Source: Halorhodospira sp.
GTDB taxonomy: Bacteria > Pseudomonadota > Gammaproteobacteria > Nitrococcales > Halorhodospiraceae
Length of the DNA stretch: 22,565 nt
NCBI GenBank assembly: GCA_007121755.1
Contig: SKJZ01000102.1
Span: 1-22,565, forward strand
Direction: 5' to 3'
Shown piece by piece: positions 8,401 to 16,758 of this stretch; within the stretch, counting starts at the first letter, position 1; every line of letters starts with the position of its first letter. The translations under genes and the position numbers were made by a program. The notes under the pieces were generated by a model. That model was given only the letters and a program-made list of their open reading frames with translations. It did not search any database and was not told the origin of the DNA.

Positions 8401-8661
8401 GTCCTTTTCAATATTGGCACCCTGTAATTCTTTGGTTAAATTTCTGATCGATGCATTATTCTGCTTGATCTGAATCGTGTTTCTTTCAAAATTTCGTGCC
8501 TGTTCCTTTGATACCTTTTCACCAGATTTTAAAGTTCGATTATAATCCTTATTCTCGTTCTTTAATTCAGCAGTTTCCCGCCTTAATCTGGCAAGTTCAT
8601 TCAACAATTCCTCATTGCCTTCGATTTCAACACTGTATAGTATTTTCTTTTCTTCAGCCAT
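5401..8661 (-). CDS. Tape measure protein
   Basis: A 1086-residue protein that sets tail length and holds the tube assembly together. Residues 1-140 are coiled coil (AEEKKILYSVEIEGNEELL onward). Around 150-265 lies a hydrophobic, Ala/Gly-rich region (TANPIGLIVAGVAALGAG), the membrane-active segment typical of tape measures. From about 270 to 920 it is almost continuous, highly charged coiled coil with Glu/Arg/Gln-rich repeats (EEYYIALQELEQKYEGE, SQDEYNKAIERLDEDLLK). A second hydrophobic part (AMAIADATIALALGLAQ) is near 930, followed by the glycine-rich motif GGMIGGKPHSQGGTVF often seen near the C-terminus of these proteins. It starts at ATG 8661, overlapping the glycosyltransferase stop by 8 bases. 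Length predicts a tail on the order of 160 nm by the usual 1.5 angstrom per residue rule. Confidence 0.92.
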   Translation of the reverse strand: MAEEKKILYSVEIEGNEELLNELARLRRETAELKNENKDYNRTLKSGEKVSKEQARNFERNTIQIKQNNASIRNLTKELQGANIEKDNARKRLTEMRRSLQEMALAGDTSSEAYRRLRGEAAELQDAIDRVNREVKIFADDAMVINTVVDATRGLTAGFQGVLGVQALLGFESEKFRQTMQRLVAVQQVSNALQTVSNLLQKESRLVILGKVAAVKIATAAQWAWNAAMTANPIGLIVAGVAALGAGVYALVRHFDSVTAAIRRAADWLIFWRDLGSEVEKVKDEVQEIAESMDSINKGFTTYHRKSQQLSDELDKQVRLLNILGVQGGLTQVITLQNLQERLKLTKETIDEQQNELDGLNELREHIDRLVDTSGDLSRADVIPREFLELTGWYEEFERDFKGTQRDVNKLYEFIDERRRDIIKSLGELSEELIALDQEHYEKQTEIYAKTGHLEERLELEKDIIRFKEGEIKNLSLANEKAKELIELRREQAEAEREISKALGFSEDHISRAEQRYIDETKILEEQYIEREKLIESHTEKLETAKLRFRTISMGLTVLEKQEAEEQEIIRQERLKREEVAAAKLETIREGSLDSYLQLFEIERREALANDDLTHSERLILEEEFAKRREDLIEEFHRREKENEERHLEEIRNTLSGYFSDKLKQLDQYYEDEILTHEQYDKLLQEINEAEVERRLQVDEFFRDARMSILDEGYIQERQMLREKFENQLITSEEYYIALQELEQKYEGEQKLNEISQWYDREVNQLKEHLENKLVTQQEYEMLVEELNRQRRLREQEIELQEFEEERTRYMEHLIQIREGEEAEFDRRRENYQQWLNDKIISQDEYNKAIERLDEDLLKFRRENAQAQAQAMLMSYRSMTQGLSQLMDAQQKESSFFKAMAIADATIALALGLAQTWKIGFPQAIPMAIGYVAQTAGLINQIMQTQQPTPPRLAKGGMIGGKPHSQGGTVFRGSDGSIFEAERGEYLAIVNKKDATRAQMLDQINQEHGEPFGTTTYGDGGIFHTTIRQFDSGGMYEPRQDFERIDMSDLIREVVDEIGHIPVVVTERDISSTQNRVRKVEVKGDL

Positions 8662-9514
8662 TATGTTTGATTTTATTTATCGCCTTATTTTTTAACACAT
8701 CAATCTGTGTCTTACTCCCAAGTTTATCCCTGAAATAATTATAAATTTCATTAATCATTTGATGATTTTCGTTGCGATATATGTCATAATATCCCAAAAA
8801 ATAATTGTAAACCCTATCATCTAATGTTAATGGAAAATTCACACCCTCTGGCCTACCAAACCTGTGAATCCATTTTAATTGAGGTATGCACATCACCCTT
8901 CCACCACCATTTCTGAAATATTCGTGAATAACACCCTCTTCTGCACCAAACCCAATAAAATATTTACTTATTTTAGGAAAATTTTTTCTTTCGTAAGCAA
9001 ATAAACCCATACCCAACATTGGTATTTCAAATGGTTCACCCCTTTCATATGATTTCTTATCGTGTGCCCATATACCATACATGTGACCCCTGAATTTTGG
9101 TTCCCAATGAGTATTAACGTTATTTAAATCATCGTGTCCCATTGGACCCTGAATTAAATCCCTGCAATTATCATTTTCAGCAAAATGTTTTAATAAACGA
9201 TTTAACGATTCAGGATATAACATTACGTGACAATCCATCTGTAAAACATACTTACCAGTTGCCAATTTGGGTATCTCATATTTCACAAAACTGCTTTTCT
9301 TTTCAGTATATGGTACATATCTACCCCTTATTGAATTAACAAATTTCTTTGTTTCCTTTCCGTGTTTACTTTCTGGATTATTATCAATAACCAAAAACTC
9401 AACCAAATCACCATTGCAAATTGGATGATATAATCTTAACGCCTGTATTGTGAAAAAGACACCATGATAATCATCATGTGTGGCCATTCCAATCGTTAAA
9501 AGTTTATTTGACAT
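8654..9514 (-). CDS. Family-2-like glycosyltransferase
   Basis: A 286-residue GT-A fold enzyme that would transfer a sugar from a nucleotide sugar. Visible motifs: LTIGMATHDD at 6-15 and VIDNNP at 42-47 for nucleotide binding; the metal-binding D-x-H at 94-96 in QMDCHVML, which is the form seen in polypeptide GalNAc-transferases rather than the commoner D-x-D; an acidic GFGAEEG at 188-194, corresponding to the family's ED motif; and an HRFG at 217-220. No transmembrane helix or signal peptide is seen, so it acts in the cytoplasm. It lies between the giant tail protein and the tape measure and overlaps the latter by 8 bases, so it is cotranscribed with virion genes. The target is not visible; a virion protein is a reasonable guess. 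Confidence 0.82.
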   Translation of the reverse strand: MSNKLLTIGMATHDDYHGVFFTIQALRLYHPICNGDLVEFLVIDNNPESKHGKETKKFVNSIRGRYVPYTEKKSSFVKYEIPKLATGKYVLQMDCHVMLYPESLNRLLKHFAENDNCRDLIQGPMGHDDLNNVNTHWEPKFRGHMYGIWAHDKKSYERGEPFEIPMLGMGLFAYERKNFPKISKYFIGFGAEEGVIHEYFRNGGGRVMCIPQLKWIHRFGRPEGVNFPLTLDDRVYNYFLGYYDIYRNENHQMINEIYNYFRDKLGSKTQIDVLKNKAINKIKHNG

Positions 9515-9612
9515 TATTTCTTAATTTTTAACTCAATCTTTATTTTCTCTTTGTTTAAAATAAGCCTTAACTTATCCAACTCTTCCATATGTTTTGCAAA
9601 TGTGTCTTTCAT
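9514..9612 (-). CDS. Very small charged ORF, 32 residues
   Basis: An ATG at 9612 opens a 32-codon frame, MKDTFAKHMEELDKLR onward, ending in TAA that shares a base with the ATG of the glycosyltransferase (TAATG). It is helical and amphipathic with many Lys and Glu. The frame fills the gap of about 112 bases between the giant tail gene and the glycosyltransferase, and the stop-start overlap is the same kind as elsewhere here, which argues that it is translated and couples translation to the next gene. No function can be assigned. Confidence 0.5.
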   Translation of the reverse strand: MKDTFAKHMEELDKLRLILNKEKIKIELKIKK

Positions 9613-9626
9613 AATTTATTAATTTA

Positions 9627-12600
9627 TTAATCACAAGGTTCACCCCATTGTGGTTGTCTTGCATCATCTCCCTCCCAAGAAGGATGTGCCTCAAAATCAA
9701 AATTAGTTGGTTTGGTTGCAATTTGTTCAACACACCAACCTGAAAGGTCTTGGTTAAAAGCTATGGCAGCATCAAACATATAACCCATGTTTGTAACACT
9801 GCTTGTGTTCCAACCGCTTATGTCCCCATTGAAAGCAGAGGCCTCCCGAAACATACTATCCATACTTGTAACGCTGCTTGTATCCCAACTTCCTATAGGT
9901 TGGTTAAAAGCAGAAGCCTCCTGAAACATCCTCGACATATTTGTAACGCTACTTGTGTCCCAACTTCCTATATTTTGGTTAAAAGCAGAAGCCTGATAAA
10001 ACATATGACTCATATTTGTAACGCTACTTGTATCCCAACCGCTTATGTCCCCATTGAAATCAGAAGTAGAATTAAACATACTCATCATATTTGTAACGCT
10101 ACTTGTGTTCCAGTTGCCTATAGGTTGGTTAAAAGCAGAAGCAGAACGAAACATACTCAACATACTTATAACGCTACTTGTGTTCCAACTTCCTATAGGT
10201 TGGTTAAAAGCAGAAGCCTCCTGAAACATATAATTCATAGTTGTAACGCTACTTGTATTCCAACTTCCTATAGGTTGGTTAAAAGCAGAAGCCTCCCCAA
10301 ACATTGCATGCATATCTGTAACATTACTGGTATTCCAATTACCAATGTCTTCATTCATATTAGAACCATAAAACATCGACCTCATATTAGTTACGTTTGA
10401 TACGTCCCAATCATTCATTTCCGCACCAGTTATATTTAACATTGTTGAATAAAAACAAGCACTTAAATCACAATTCTCACCAAAATTAGGAGTATCGTTT
10501 GCTGAAATTTCTAATTCTAATGGAGTGTTTAGAACACCACAAACATTAAGTCTTGTAAATATTGATTCACCCCAATTCTTTATATTTTTTATTGCAGGAT
10601 CAATACTAAAAAACTTAGTTAATTTACCAGTAATTCTCACTTCATATGTATCAGAACTTGAATAATCTTTACTAATTGTATGATCACCAGCCTGATAGGT
10701 ATCATCAGTACCGTCACCAAAATCGATCGTAATTTCTTCATCTGCAGTTAATTCAATTTCAAAATCATCATCAACTTCAAAAACAAAGGCTGGGTCTGGT
10801 GTTGTTGTCGTTGTTGTAGGAGTGGGTGTTGTTGTCGGTGCTGCAGTTGTTGTGGTGGGACAAGTATCACCCCATTGTGGTTGTCTTGCATCATCTCCCT
10901 CCCAAGAAGGATGTGCACCAAGATCAAATTCAAGAGGTTTTTCAGGAATTAATTCAACACACCAAGGAGATAAATCCTGATTAAACATTTTTGCGTTTTT
11001 AAACATTTCATCCATGTCGATCACATTTGAAACATTCCAACCACCAATATCTTGGTTAAAATAATCACTATTTCTAAACATCGCCTCCATCTCAGTAACA
11101 CTACTTGTGTCCCAATTACTAATATCTTGATTGAATAACCATGTTCTTCCAAAAGTAGCAATCATATTAGTTACGTTTGATGTATCCCAACCACCAATAT
11201 TTTGATTAAATGCCCGTGCCCCATAAAAAGTAATTTGCATGTTTTCAACATTTGAAATGTCCCAACCAGATATGTCCCGATTAAATTCCCGTGTATATGA
11301 GAACATCCTTTCTATGTTGGTTGCACTGCTCATGTCCCAACCACTAATATTACCGTTAAAATCATGAGCAATATGAAACATCCAACCAAAATCGGTTACA
11401 TTACTAACGTTCCAAAACAAATCTTGATTAAATTTTCTGGCATTTTGAAACATTGCTCTTGTTCTTGTTAAACTTTCAGTATTCCAACCACCAATGTCTT
11501 GATTAAATAGAAAACAATGATTAAACATATAACCCATGTTTGTTACATTTCCCACATCCCAAGAACCAATATCCTGATCAAATATGAAACAATGACTAAA
11601 CATTGTGTCCATATCTGTTATATTGCTGGTATTCCAACCACTAATATCCGCATTAAAATCATCGCAATGAACAAACATTCTTCTGGTTGTTTGAACATTA
11701 GTAAGATCCCAATCATTTAAATTGAACGAAATAAAATTATTAATATAACCAAAACAATAATTAAGATTTGCATTTGTATCAAAGTTGGGTGTATCAAAAG
11801 CGGATAAGATAAATTTATCCTTTTTATTTCCATGCCAACCACCAAGCCTTAATCTTTTAAACGCACTACTTCCAAAATTGCTTACCTCAATTATTTTTCT
11901 GAGATCAACAGAACTTTCTTCGTTCGTGGCACGATAAAAATTCTCAACTTCACCAACAACCCTTATTTCAAAAATGCCAGACACACCATATTCTTTAGTG
12001 TGTGAAACAATACCCGGACCCAAAACGGTACTGGTATCGTCACCCCAATGAACAGTAACTTCTCCATCAACTTCAGCACGAAATGTGAAACTATGGGACA
12101 AATCCTGACCAACATCAACCTTAAATATTAAATCATCGCTTTCTTCAAGGAAATGAAACTTCCCAACAACCTCAACATCAACAGATGGCATAACATAATC
12201 ATATGGTGTATCGGTTGATATTAAGGAATCGTATTGATACCAACCAACAAACTCAAACACCGGATTTGGTGTTGCCGTTAATTCAATAACATCATCGGGA
12301 CAATATTCCCCACTACCAGTTACCGTTCCCCCATGAACAGGTGAAGCAAGAACTGTTAATTGATGACCAGAACCTTCTTCAAGGCCACCATCGGTGATTG
12401 TCCAGTTCATTGTGTCTGTAAGGTATTTTCTTGCGGGTTTTGCAATGCATGTGTATTCTGAATTACCACCAGAAAAGACAACATTTGTTTCACCAGCAAG
12501 TATTGACCAATTAATTAATAAATCATCATAATATGGTGTTTGTAATTTAACATTTTCAAGAAAATTAACTGCTGTTGTTATGGCAACAGGATTCCAACCA

Positions 12601-15600
12601 CCAAGTGGCACATCCAAATTAACACAATTCTTAAATGTTGTGTCAATGTTTTCCACATTTGATGTGTCCCATTCACCCATTATTTCATTACCGATAAGGC
12701 TTGCACATTCCTCAAACATGCCACTCATATCGGTTACATCTGATAGATTTGGTTTATTTGTGGCAAAAACGTCCAAATTTGTACCCCCTAAAAAGGCATT
12801 ATTAAACGATTTCCACTCAATATTTCCCCAATCTAATATAGATACTATCTTATTGGAATCTTCGCCCACAGCGTACTGTATTGCGGGAAATTCACCACTT
12901 ATTTGAACCAGATAGGTTCCCGGTTCGGTATATGTGTGTATGGCACTACCATTTACATTAATTAATGAAAAACCATCACCCCAATCAATGTCATATGTAT
13001 AATCAAGCATGAAATCATAATTAATTTCAATCCTGAATTGATTATCATTTGATTCACCCGGCAATTCCGTATTGACCAATATTTTAAATGCACCTTCAAT
13101 AAAGGTGTCCACATCAATTTTGGCAATAAGGGTTGTATTTTCGGGTGGCATTGTGAAATTAAAACTTGGACCATAGGACACGACATTATCGTTAACATCA
13201 ACCCATTTGATGAATGAATTGCCCTGAAATGGTATACAACTAACCGGTACAACGGTATTTTCAACATAAACACCTGATCCAAATAGTGTTGCGCTGTTTT
13301 CCGGGTCAGATAAAAGCAATAATGTGTACAAATCAGGTATGTCCAATTCGGTTAATCGTTCAGGAACTCTAAAGAGTGTGGCTTCATAGATGTCACCCTC
13401 AATTTGATTAAGTTTCACAATCCGATAATAACCTTGAATGCCTTTAATATTAATAAAATATTCTGCTCTGAGATCCATACCCATAATGTTATAGATATTT
13501 GAACAGAAATTTGGATCGACAACCATTTCAAGGGTAATCATTGTTTGTGATTCCATTGTATCGATTAATTCACGATAAAAGGAATTAAACAGCCCTGTAA
13601 GGTGTGTTGTAATGCCCATTTGTTCTCCTTGTTTATTGGTAAGAACGTTATCTGGTGGCATTATATCTTTATAATTTAATGTTTTTCCATCTTCGATTAA
13701 ATGATTGGAAAAATACGGTACTGTTTTCGTTGAAAATGCTGGTTGGTTATTTGCATAGTGTTCAAAGGTGATTTCAAGATTATTGTCATCATCATCTTTA
13801 ATTAAACCGTTATAATAGGCAAGACGATAATTAAATCTTACTGATAATTTTGGCACGTCTATTTGTTTTTGAACGTGACCCATTAGGAGATCATCCTGAT
13901 CATCATCAAATGTTCGTTCAATAAGTTTAACATATCTACCTCTATCTCTACCGGACATTTGGGGCAGATGTGTTTGTGTATGTGTTGATAATTTATTAAC
14001 AGCAACGGCATTATATGAGAAGTCAGATTCCAGTTCAATTTCTTCTTTTTGTTCATTATTTATGAAAATGGAACCATCATCATGTGCCAAATCACCAAAC
14101 AGGTAATCGGCATGTTCATCTCTTGTGTCTTCTATGTATGATAATCTATAGTTATGTGATTTTGGAAATTCTTTAATTTCCCAAGATTCAGCAATTATAT
14201 TGTTTGAAATATCAAATATTTCAGATTCGTATCTGTCACGGTTTAATAAATAAATTTTTCTTTTATTAACTGAATAATAAATTTCGATATTGAAATGATC
14301 AAAGAGCATATCAAAAAACTCTTCGGTTGTAATATCAGGAACCAACCATTCACCCGGATACATTCCACCATAACCAATACCGTTATATGGAGAAATCTTT
14401 AATACGGTTGAAACAACCTCTTTGAATTGTGGATGTTCTGCACCATCCGGTTCATAATAAAAAGGCATGTAAAAAATATTTACATCAGTTGTAACACCAG
14501 TACCTTCAGTTGTTTCAGAGATGTATCTTAATGAAATATCCACTATATGGTTTTCAGGTATCTCAACGGTCCTTGTGTCAAACGTGTGACGAACATAATC
14601 CATCCATTCAGTTGTGCCAAATGAAACTTTATCCATTTGTGAACGATTAAGATGCCGCACAAACGTACCACCACCATCTCTTTGTGTTATTTCAAAGACA
14701 TACCTTCTGTTGCTCCATATGTTTGTGGAATGTGTGTGTTGAATTATTGTATATAATGATCCCCAAAAGCGATATGCGCCCCTCTCCTTAACGGTGTAAC
14801 GATAACCGGTGTTGGTTTTAACCAGATCACCACTAACATTATCCTCATCAATAAAATCATTAAGCCATGTCGAATAGGTATGAATGCCACCCGGTTGCCC
14901 ATAACTTAAAGATTTATTAACCATTTGAACCTCATCCCTGTTGGCCTCAACCACTGAATTTGAATACCATTCAGGTGTGTTTCTCGTATCTTGCCATGTT
15001 TTCAATAGAAAGAGGTTATCATATTCTGCTTCCGTGAAAACATCCTGCTCCACATTAAACCCCTCAAATACCTTTTCAATGATGCCCTTAACCCTTATTG
15101 CCGGTTGACGATAAATAATATCAAATCCCGGCCTGTTTAAACCAAGAGTTTCCTGATAATTCACAAAGTCCAATGGTTCCAAACCATGTTCACTCACCCA
15201 CCAATCCTTTGCAGCCTGATTGTAAAAGGCCATTGGTTTATTAATTTCTTCATCAACACCTCTAAATATATAATCATAACGTATGTTTCCACCACTAAAA
15301 ACATGTGAATACTCGATGTTGGATTCATTTAAGATGTGTGAATAATTTTTCCAATTATAATCCCTTAATTTTTTATTGCCCATCTCTTCCCATAAGACAC
15401 CAGCACCAGAAACAAATTGACCAAGAGCATGGTTTTGATTGGCATCGGTTATTTCAAGATAACCATCCATAACGGTGCCTTCAATGTTCAGGCGTGTTTC
15501 ATACTTTACCTTCCACTTGATGTTTTTTGAAAATAAATTATCAAGAAGTTTATTGTTATTCGGTGTATTGGGAATTTTTATGGTATAGGTTTTAAACGAC

Positions 15601-15710
15601 TTACCAAATTTAAATTCTATTGGTGAATTGGCTTCAAAGATGAACCCAAATTCATTGTCCAAATCCAATGCTTCATAACCGTCATTATATTTTACTTGCA
15701 GAATGTACAT
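9627..15710 (-). CDS. Giant tail/adhesin protein with BspA-type (DUF285) repeats
   Basis: A 2027-residue protein. Residues about 1-790 are beta-rich tail structure (starting MYILQVKYNDGYEALDL). Then follow an InlB-type repeat (about 797-867), a PKD-like domain with DWGDGFSL (about 870-950), a short DUF285 block (about 985-1050), a second InlB-type repeat (LTVLASPVHGGTVTGSGEYC, about 1117-1183), a PKD-like domain with HWGDDTS (about 1195-1257), a DUF285 array of ten 25-residue repeats (about 1300-1583), a Thr/Pro linker (about 1617-1640), a third PKD-like domain with DFGDGTDD, and a final array of nine repeats. Each array ends in a near-identical cap (AHPSWEGDDARQPQWG). These domains are typical of surface adhesins, so a host-receptor or surface-binding role is likely. 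It begins one base after the upstream gene's stop. Confidence 0.88.
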   Translation of the reverse strand: MYILQVKYNDGYEALDLDNEFGFIFEANSPIEFKFGKSFKTYTIKIPNTPNNNKLLDNLFSKNIKWKVKYETRLNIEGTVMDGYLEITDANQNHALGQFVSGAGVLWEEMGNKKLRDYNWKNYSHILNESNIEYSHVFSGGNIRYDYIFRGVDEEINKPMAFYNQAAKDWWVSEHGLEPLDFVNYQETLGLNRPGFDIIYRQPAIRVKGIIEKVFEGFNVEQDVFTEAEYDNLFLLKTWQDTRNTPEWYSNSVVEANRDEVQMVNKSLSYGQPGGIHTYSTWLNDFIDEDNVSGDLVKTNTGYRYTVKERGAYRFWGSLYTIIQHTHSTNIWSNRRYVFEITQRDGGGTFVRHLNRSQMDKVSFGTTEWMDYVRHTFDTRTVEIPENHIVDISLRYISETTEGTGVTTDVNIFYMPFYYEPDGAEHPQFKEVVSTVLKISPYNGIGYGGMYPGEWLVPDITTEEFFDMLFDHFNIEIYYSVNKRKIYLLNRDRYESEIFDISNNIIAESWEIKEFPKSHNYRLSYIEDTRDEHADYLFGDLAHDDGSIFINNEQKEEIELESDFSYNAVAVNKLSTHTQTHLPQMSGRDRGRYVKLIERTFDDDQDDLLMGHVQKQIDVPKLSVRFNYRLAYYNGLIKDDDDNNLEITFEHYANNQPAFSTKTVPYFSNHLIEDGKTLNYKDIMPPDNVLTNKQGEQMGITTHLTGLFNSFYRELIDTMESQTMITLEMVVDPNFCSNIYNIMGMDLRAEYFINIKGIQGYYRIVKLNQIEGDIYEATLFRVPERLTELDIPDLYTLLLLSDPENSATLFGSGVYVENTVVPVSCIPFQGNSFIKWVDVNDNVVSYGPSFNFTMPPENTTLIAKIDVDTFIEGAFKILVNTELPGESNDNQFRIEINYDFMLDYTYDIDWGDGFSLINVNGSAIHTYTEPGTYLVQISGEFPAIQYAVGEDSNKIVSILDWGNIEWKSFNNAFLGGTNLDVFATNKPNLSDVTDMSGMFEECASLIGNEIMGEWDTSNVENIDTTFKNCVNLDVPLGGWNPVAITTAVNFLENVKLQTPYYDDLLINWSILAGETNVVFSGGNSEYTCIAKPARKYLTDTMNWTITDGGLEEGSGHQLTVLASPVHGGTVTGSGEYCPDDVIELTATPNPVFEFVGWYQYDSLISTDTPYDYVMPSVDVEVVGKFHFLEESDDLIFKVDVGQDLSHSFTFRAEVDGEVTVHWGDDTSTVLGPGIVSHTKEYGVSGIFEIRVVGEVENFYRATNEESSVDLRKIIEVSNFGSSAFKRLRLGGWHGNKKDKFILSAFDTPNFDTNANLNYCFGYINNFISFNLNDWDLTNVQTTRRMFVHCDDFNADISGWNTSNITDMDTMFSHCFIFDQDIGSWDVGNVTNMGYMFNHCFLFNQDIGGWNTESLTRTRAMFQNARKFNQDLFWNVSNVTDFGWMFHIAHDFNGNISGWDMSSATNIERMFSYTREFNRDISGWDISNVENMQITFYGARAFNQNIGGWDTSNVTNMIATFGRTWLFNQDISNWDTSSVTEMEAMFRNSDYFNQDIGGWNVSNVIDMDEMFKNAKMFNQDLSPWCVELIPEKPLEFDLGAHPSWEGDDARQPQWGDTCPTTTTAAPTTTPTPTTTTTTPDPAFVFEVDDDFEIELTADEEITIDFGDGTDDTYQAGDHTISKDYSSSDTYEVRITGKLTKFFSIDPAIKNIKNWGESIFTRLNVCGVLNTPLELEISANDTPNFGENCDLSACFYSTMLNITGAEMNDWDVSNVTNMRSMFYGSNMNEDIGNWNTSNVTDMHAMFGEASAFNQPIGSWNTSSVTTMNYMFQEASAFNQPIGSWNTSSVISMLSMFRSASAFNQPIGNWNTSSVTNMMSMFNSTSDFNGDISGWDTSSVTNMSHMFYQASAFNQNIGSWDTSSVTNMSRMFQEASAFNQPIGSWDTSSVTSMDSMFREASAFNGDISGWNTSSVTNMGYMFDAAIAFNQDLSGWCVEQIATKPTNFDFEAHPSWEGDDARQPQWGEPCD
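9640..9689 (-). repeat. 50-bp perfect direct repeat, copy 1
   Basis: This stretch encodes the cap that closes the last DUF285 array (HPSWEGDDARQPQWG) and is base-for-base identical to 10867-10916. Absence of silent changes indicates recent duplication or gene conversion. Confidence 0.9.
9725..10425 (-). repeat. 75-bp tandem repeats, C-terminal DUF285 array
   Basis: Nine copies of a 25-residue unit with the consensus W(N/D)TSSVTxMxxMFxxASAFNQPIGS. Neighbouring copies are nearly identical in DNA (for example cctataggttggttaaaagc occurs several times), so the array is young. Variable positions cluster at the residues after T-x-M and before ASA. Confidence 0.88.
10795..10862 (-). repeat. Low-complexity Thr/Pro linker coding repeat
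   Basis: Plus-strand GTT/GTC/GGT-rich DNA encodes TTTTAAPTTTPTPTTTTTT, joining the two big repeat arrays. Such sequence is extended and is the type of substrate used for mucin-like O-glycosylation. Confidence 0.8.
10867..10916 (-). repeat. 50-bp perfect direct repeat, copy 2
   Basis: Identical to 9640-9689 and encoding the cap of the first large DUF285 array. It shows that the PKD-plus-array module was copied as a unit or that the two copies exchange sequence. Confidence 0.9.
10955..11730 (-). repeat. DUF285 array of ten diverged repeats
   Basis: Ten units around W(N/D)xSNVTxMxxMF, mostly 25 residues, one shortened to 24 (FNQDLFWNVSNV). DNA identity between units is clearly lower than in the C-terminal array, so this array is older. 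Units 2-3 carry a Cys in MF(S/N)HC that the other array lacks. Confidence 0.85.
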
Positions 15711-15711
15711 T

Positions 15712-16758
15712 TTAATATGTTATTGAATTTTCCTTTAAATATTCGATTCTAATTTCTGGTGCTAACATCATTTCTTCTCTGACAACATCAACATTGGTGT
15801 CCATTATTCGTATTCTGTTTCCATCTTCATCAAATGCAATTGGTGATGAAACAATGTCTTTGAGATATTTATAATATTTTGAATTGAGTTCTCTGCCAAA
15901 CAATTTCATTTCTTTGATGTTCCCTTTTGTTAATTCATAAATTTCAACAGTTCTACCACCTTCTCTATGTCTTATGGAGTGGTGTTTTTCGGTTTTGTGA
16001 ATTTCTTCATAGTCTATGGCATTAAACCAATCCCAACCACCATATCTGTTTAACCAATAAATCGTTTGTGTTCGTGGATAGCATTTAGGATCCACAATCA
16101 AACGCATTTTATTGGATGTGGTCCCATCAATTGATAATAAATAACCATTCGCATCGGGATAAAATCTTTTCATTCCCTGACCCATTCGTTCATTAACCGT
16201 AATTGTTCCAAAGGTTGATATGTGGGCACCAGCAAGTGTTTCAAGATTAATTCCATAATTCATTTCAGAACTGGTTAAAATCATTAGGGGTATTTTTTGT
16301 CCATAAAAGACATAACGATTTATGAACCCATCATCATCAACATGATTACAAAAATATGCGGGTTGATTTTCCACATGTGGTTTCATATGTGTTGCTTTAA
16401 CGATCCTTCTGGTATAGTTATCCGTCTCACCAAATTCTTCATCAACAATATCGATTACTTCGGTCACCCGATCAGTTATAAATAAATTATGTTTATTGGT
16501 TCCTGGGTTATGAAAAGAGACACCCAAATCACTAACAGGGTTATTGAAATAATCCAATACTGAGCGATATGCGGGGCCTAAATGAAGGTCAGCAACGCCA
16601 CCATTAACTGGTGCAAATGTTGTCACAACGACCACATCATTAATTATAAGTTCATGTCTGATCATTCGGACATTTGGATTTGTGGTTGCCAAGACCAGCA
16701 CATTATCTCCAAATGCTGGTACAATAAGTGGTAAATTTTGTAATATTGATATTGCCAT
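15712..16758 (-). CDS. Phage structural protein, unknown function (348 residues)
   Basis: A 348-residue protein beginning MAISILQNLPLIVPAFGDN. The first 110 residues are beta-rich; the middle contains a short aromatic stretch YWLNRYGGWDWFN near 230-242, a motif I associate with tail proteins of Bacteroidetes phages, and the C-terminal third is charged and helical. No signal peptide, membrane segment or catalytic pattern is apparent. It follows the gp10-like gene (stop and ATG share a base near 16758) and precedes the giant adhesin by one base, so it is probably a tail-tip or baseplate component on which the adhesin is mounted. The role is inferred from position. Confidence 0.6.
   Translation of the reverse strand: MAISILQNLPLIVPAFGDNVLVLATTNPNVRMIRHELIINDVVVVTTFAPVNGGVADLHLGPAYRSVLDYFNNPVSDLGVSFHNPGTNKHNLFITDRVTEVIDIVDEEFGETDNYTRRIVKATHMKPHVENQPAYFCNHVDDDGFINRYVFYGQKIPLMILTSSEMNYGINLETLAGAHISTFGTITVNERMGQGMKRFYPDANGYLLSIDGTTSNKMRLIVDPKCYPRTQTIYWLNRYGGWDWFNAIDYEEIHKTEKHHSIRHREGGRTVEIYELTKGNIKEMKLFGRELNSKYYKYLKDIVSSPIAFDEDGNRIRIMDTNVDVVREEMMLAPEIRIEYLKENSITY

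Noticed and set aside
9750..10400. Plus-strand frame of 216 codons with repeated His/Cys motifs
   Set aside because: It is the antisense shadow of the DUF285 repeats; its repetition comes from the 75-bp unit and it has no upstream signals.
9725..11730. Regularly spaced repeats as a CRISPR array
   Set aside because: Units keep a reading frame, are 75 bp without unique spacers, and encode a known protein repeat.
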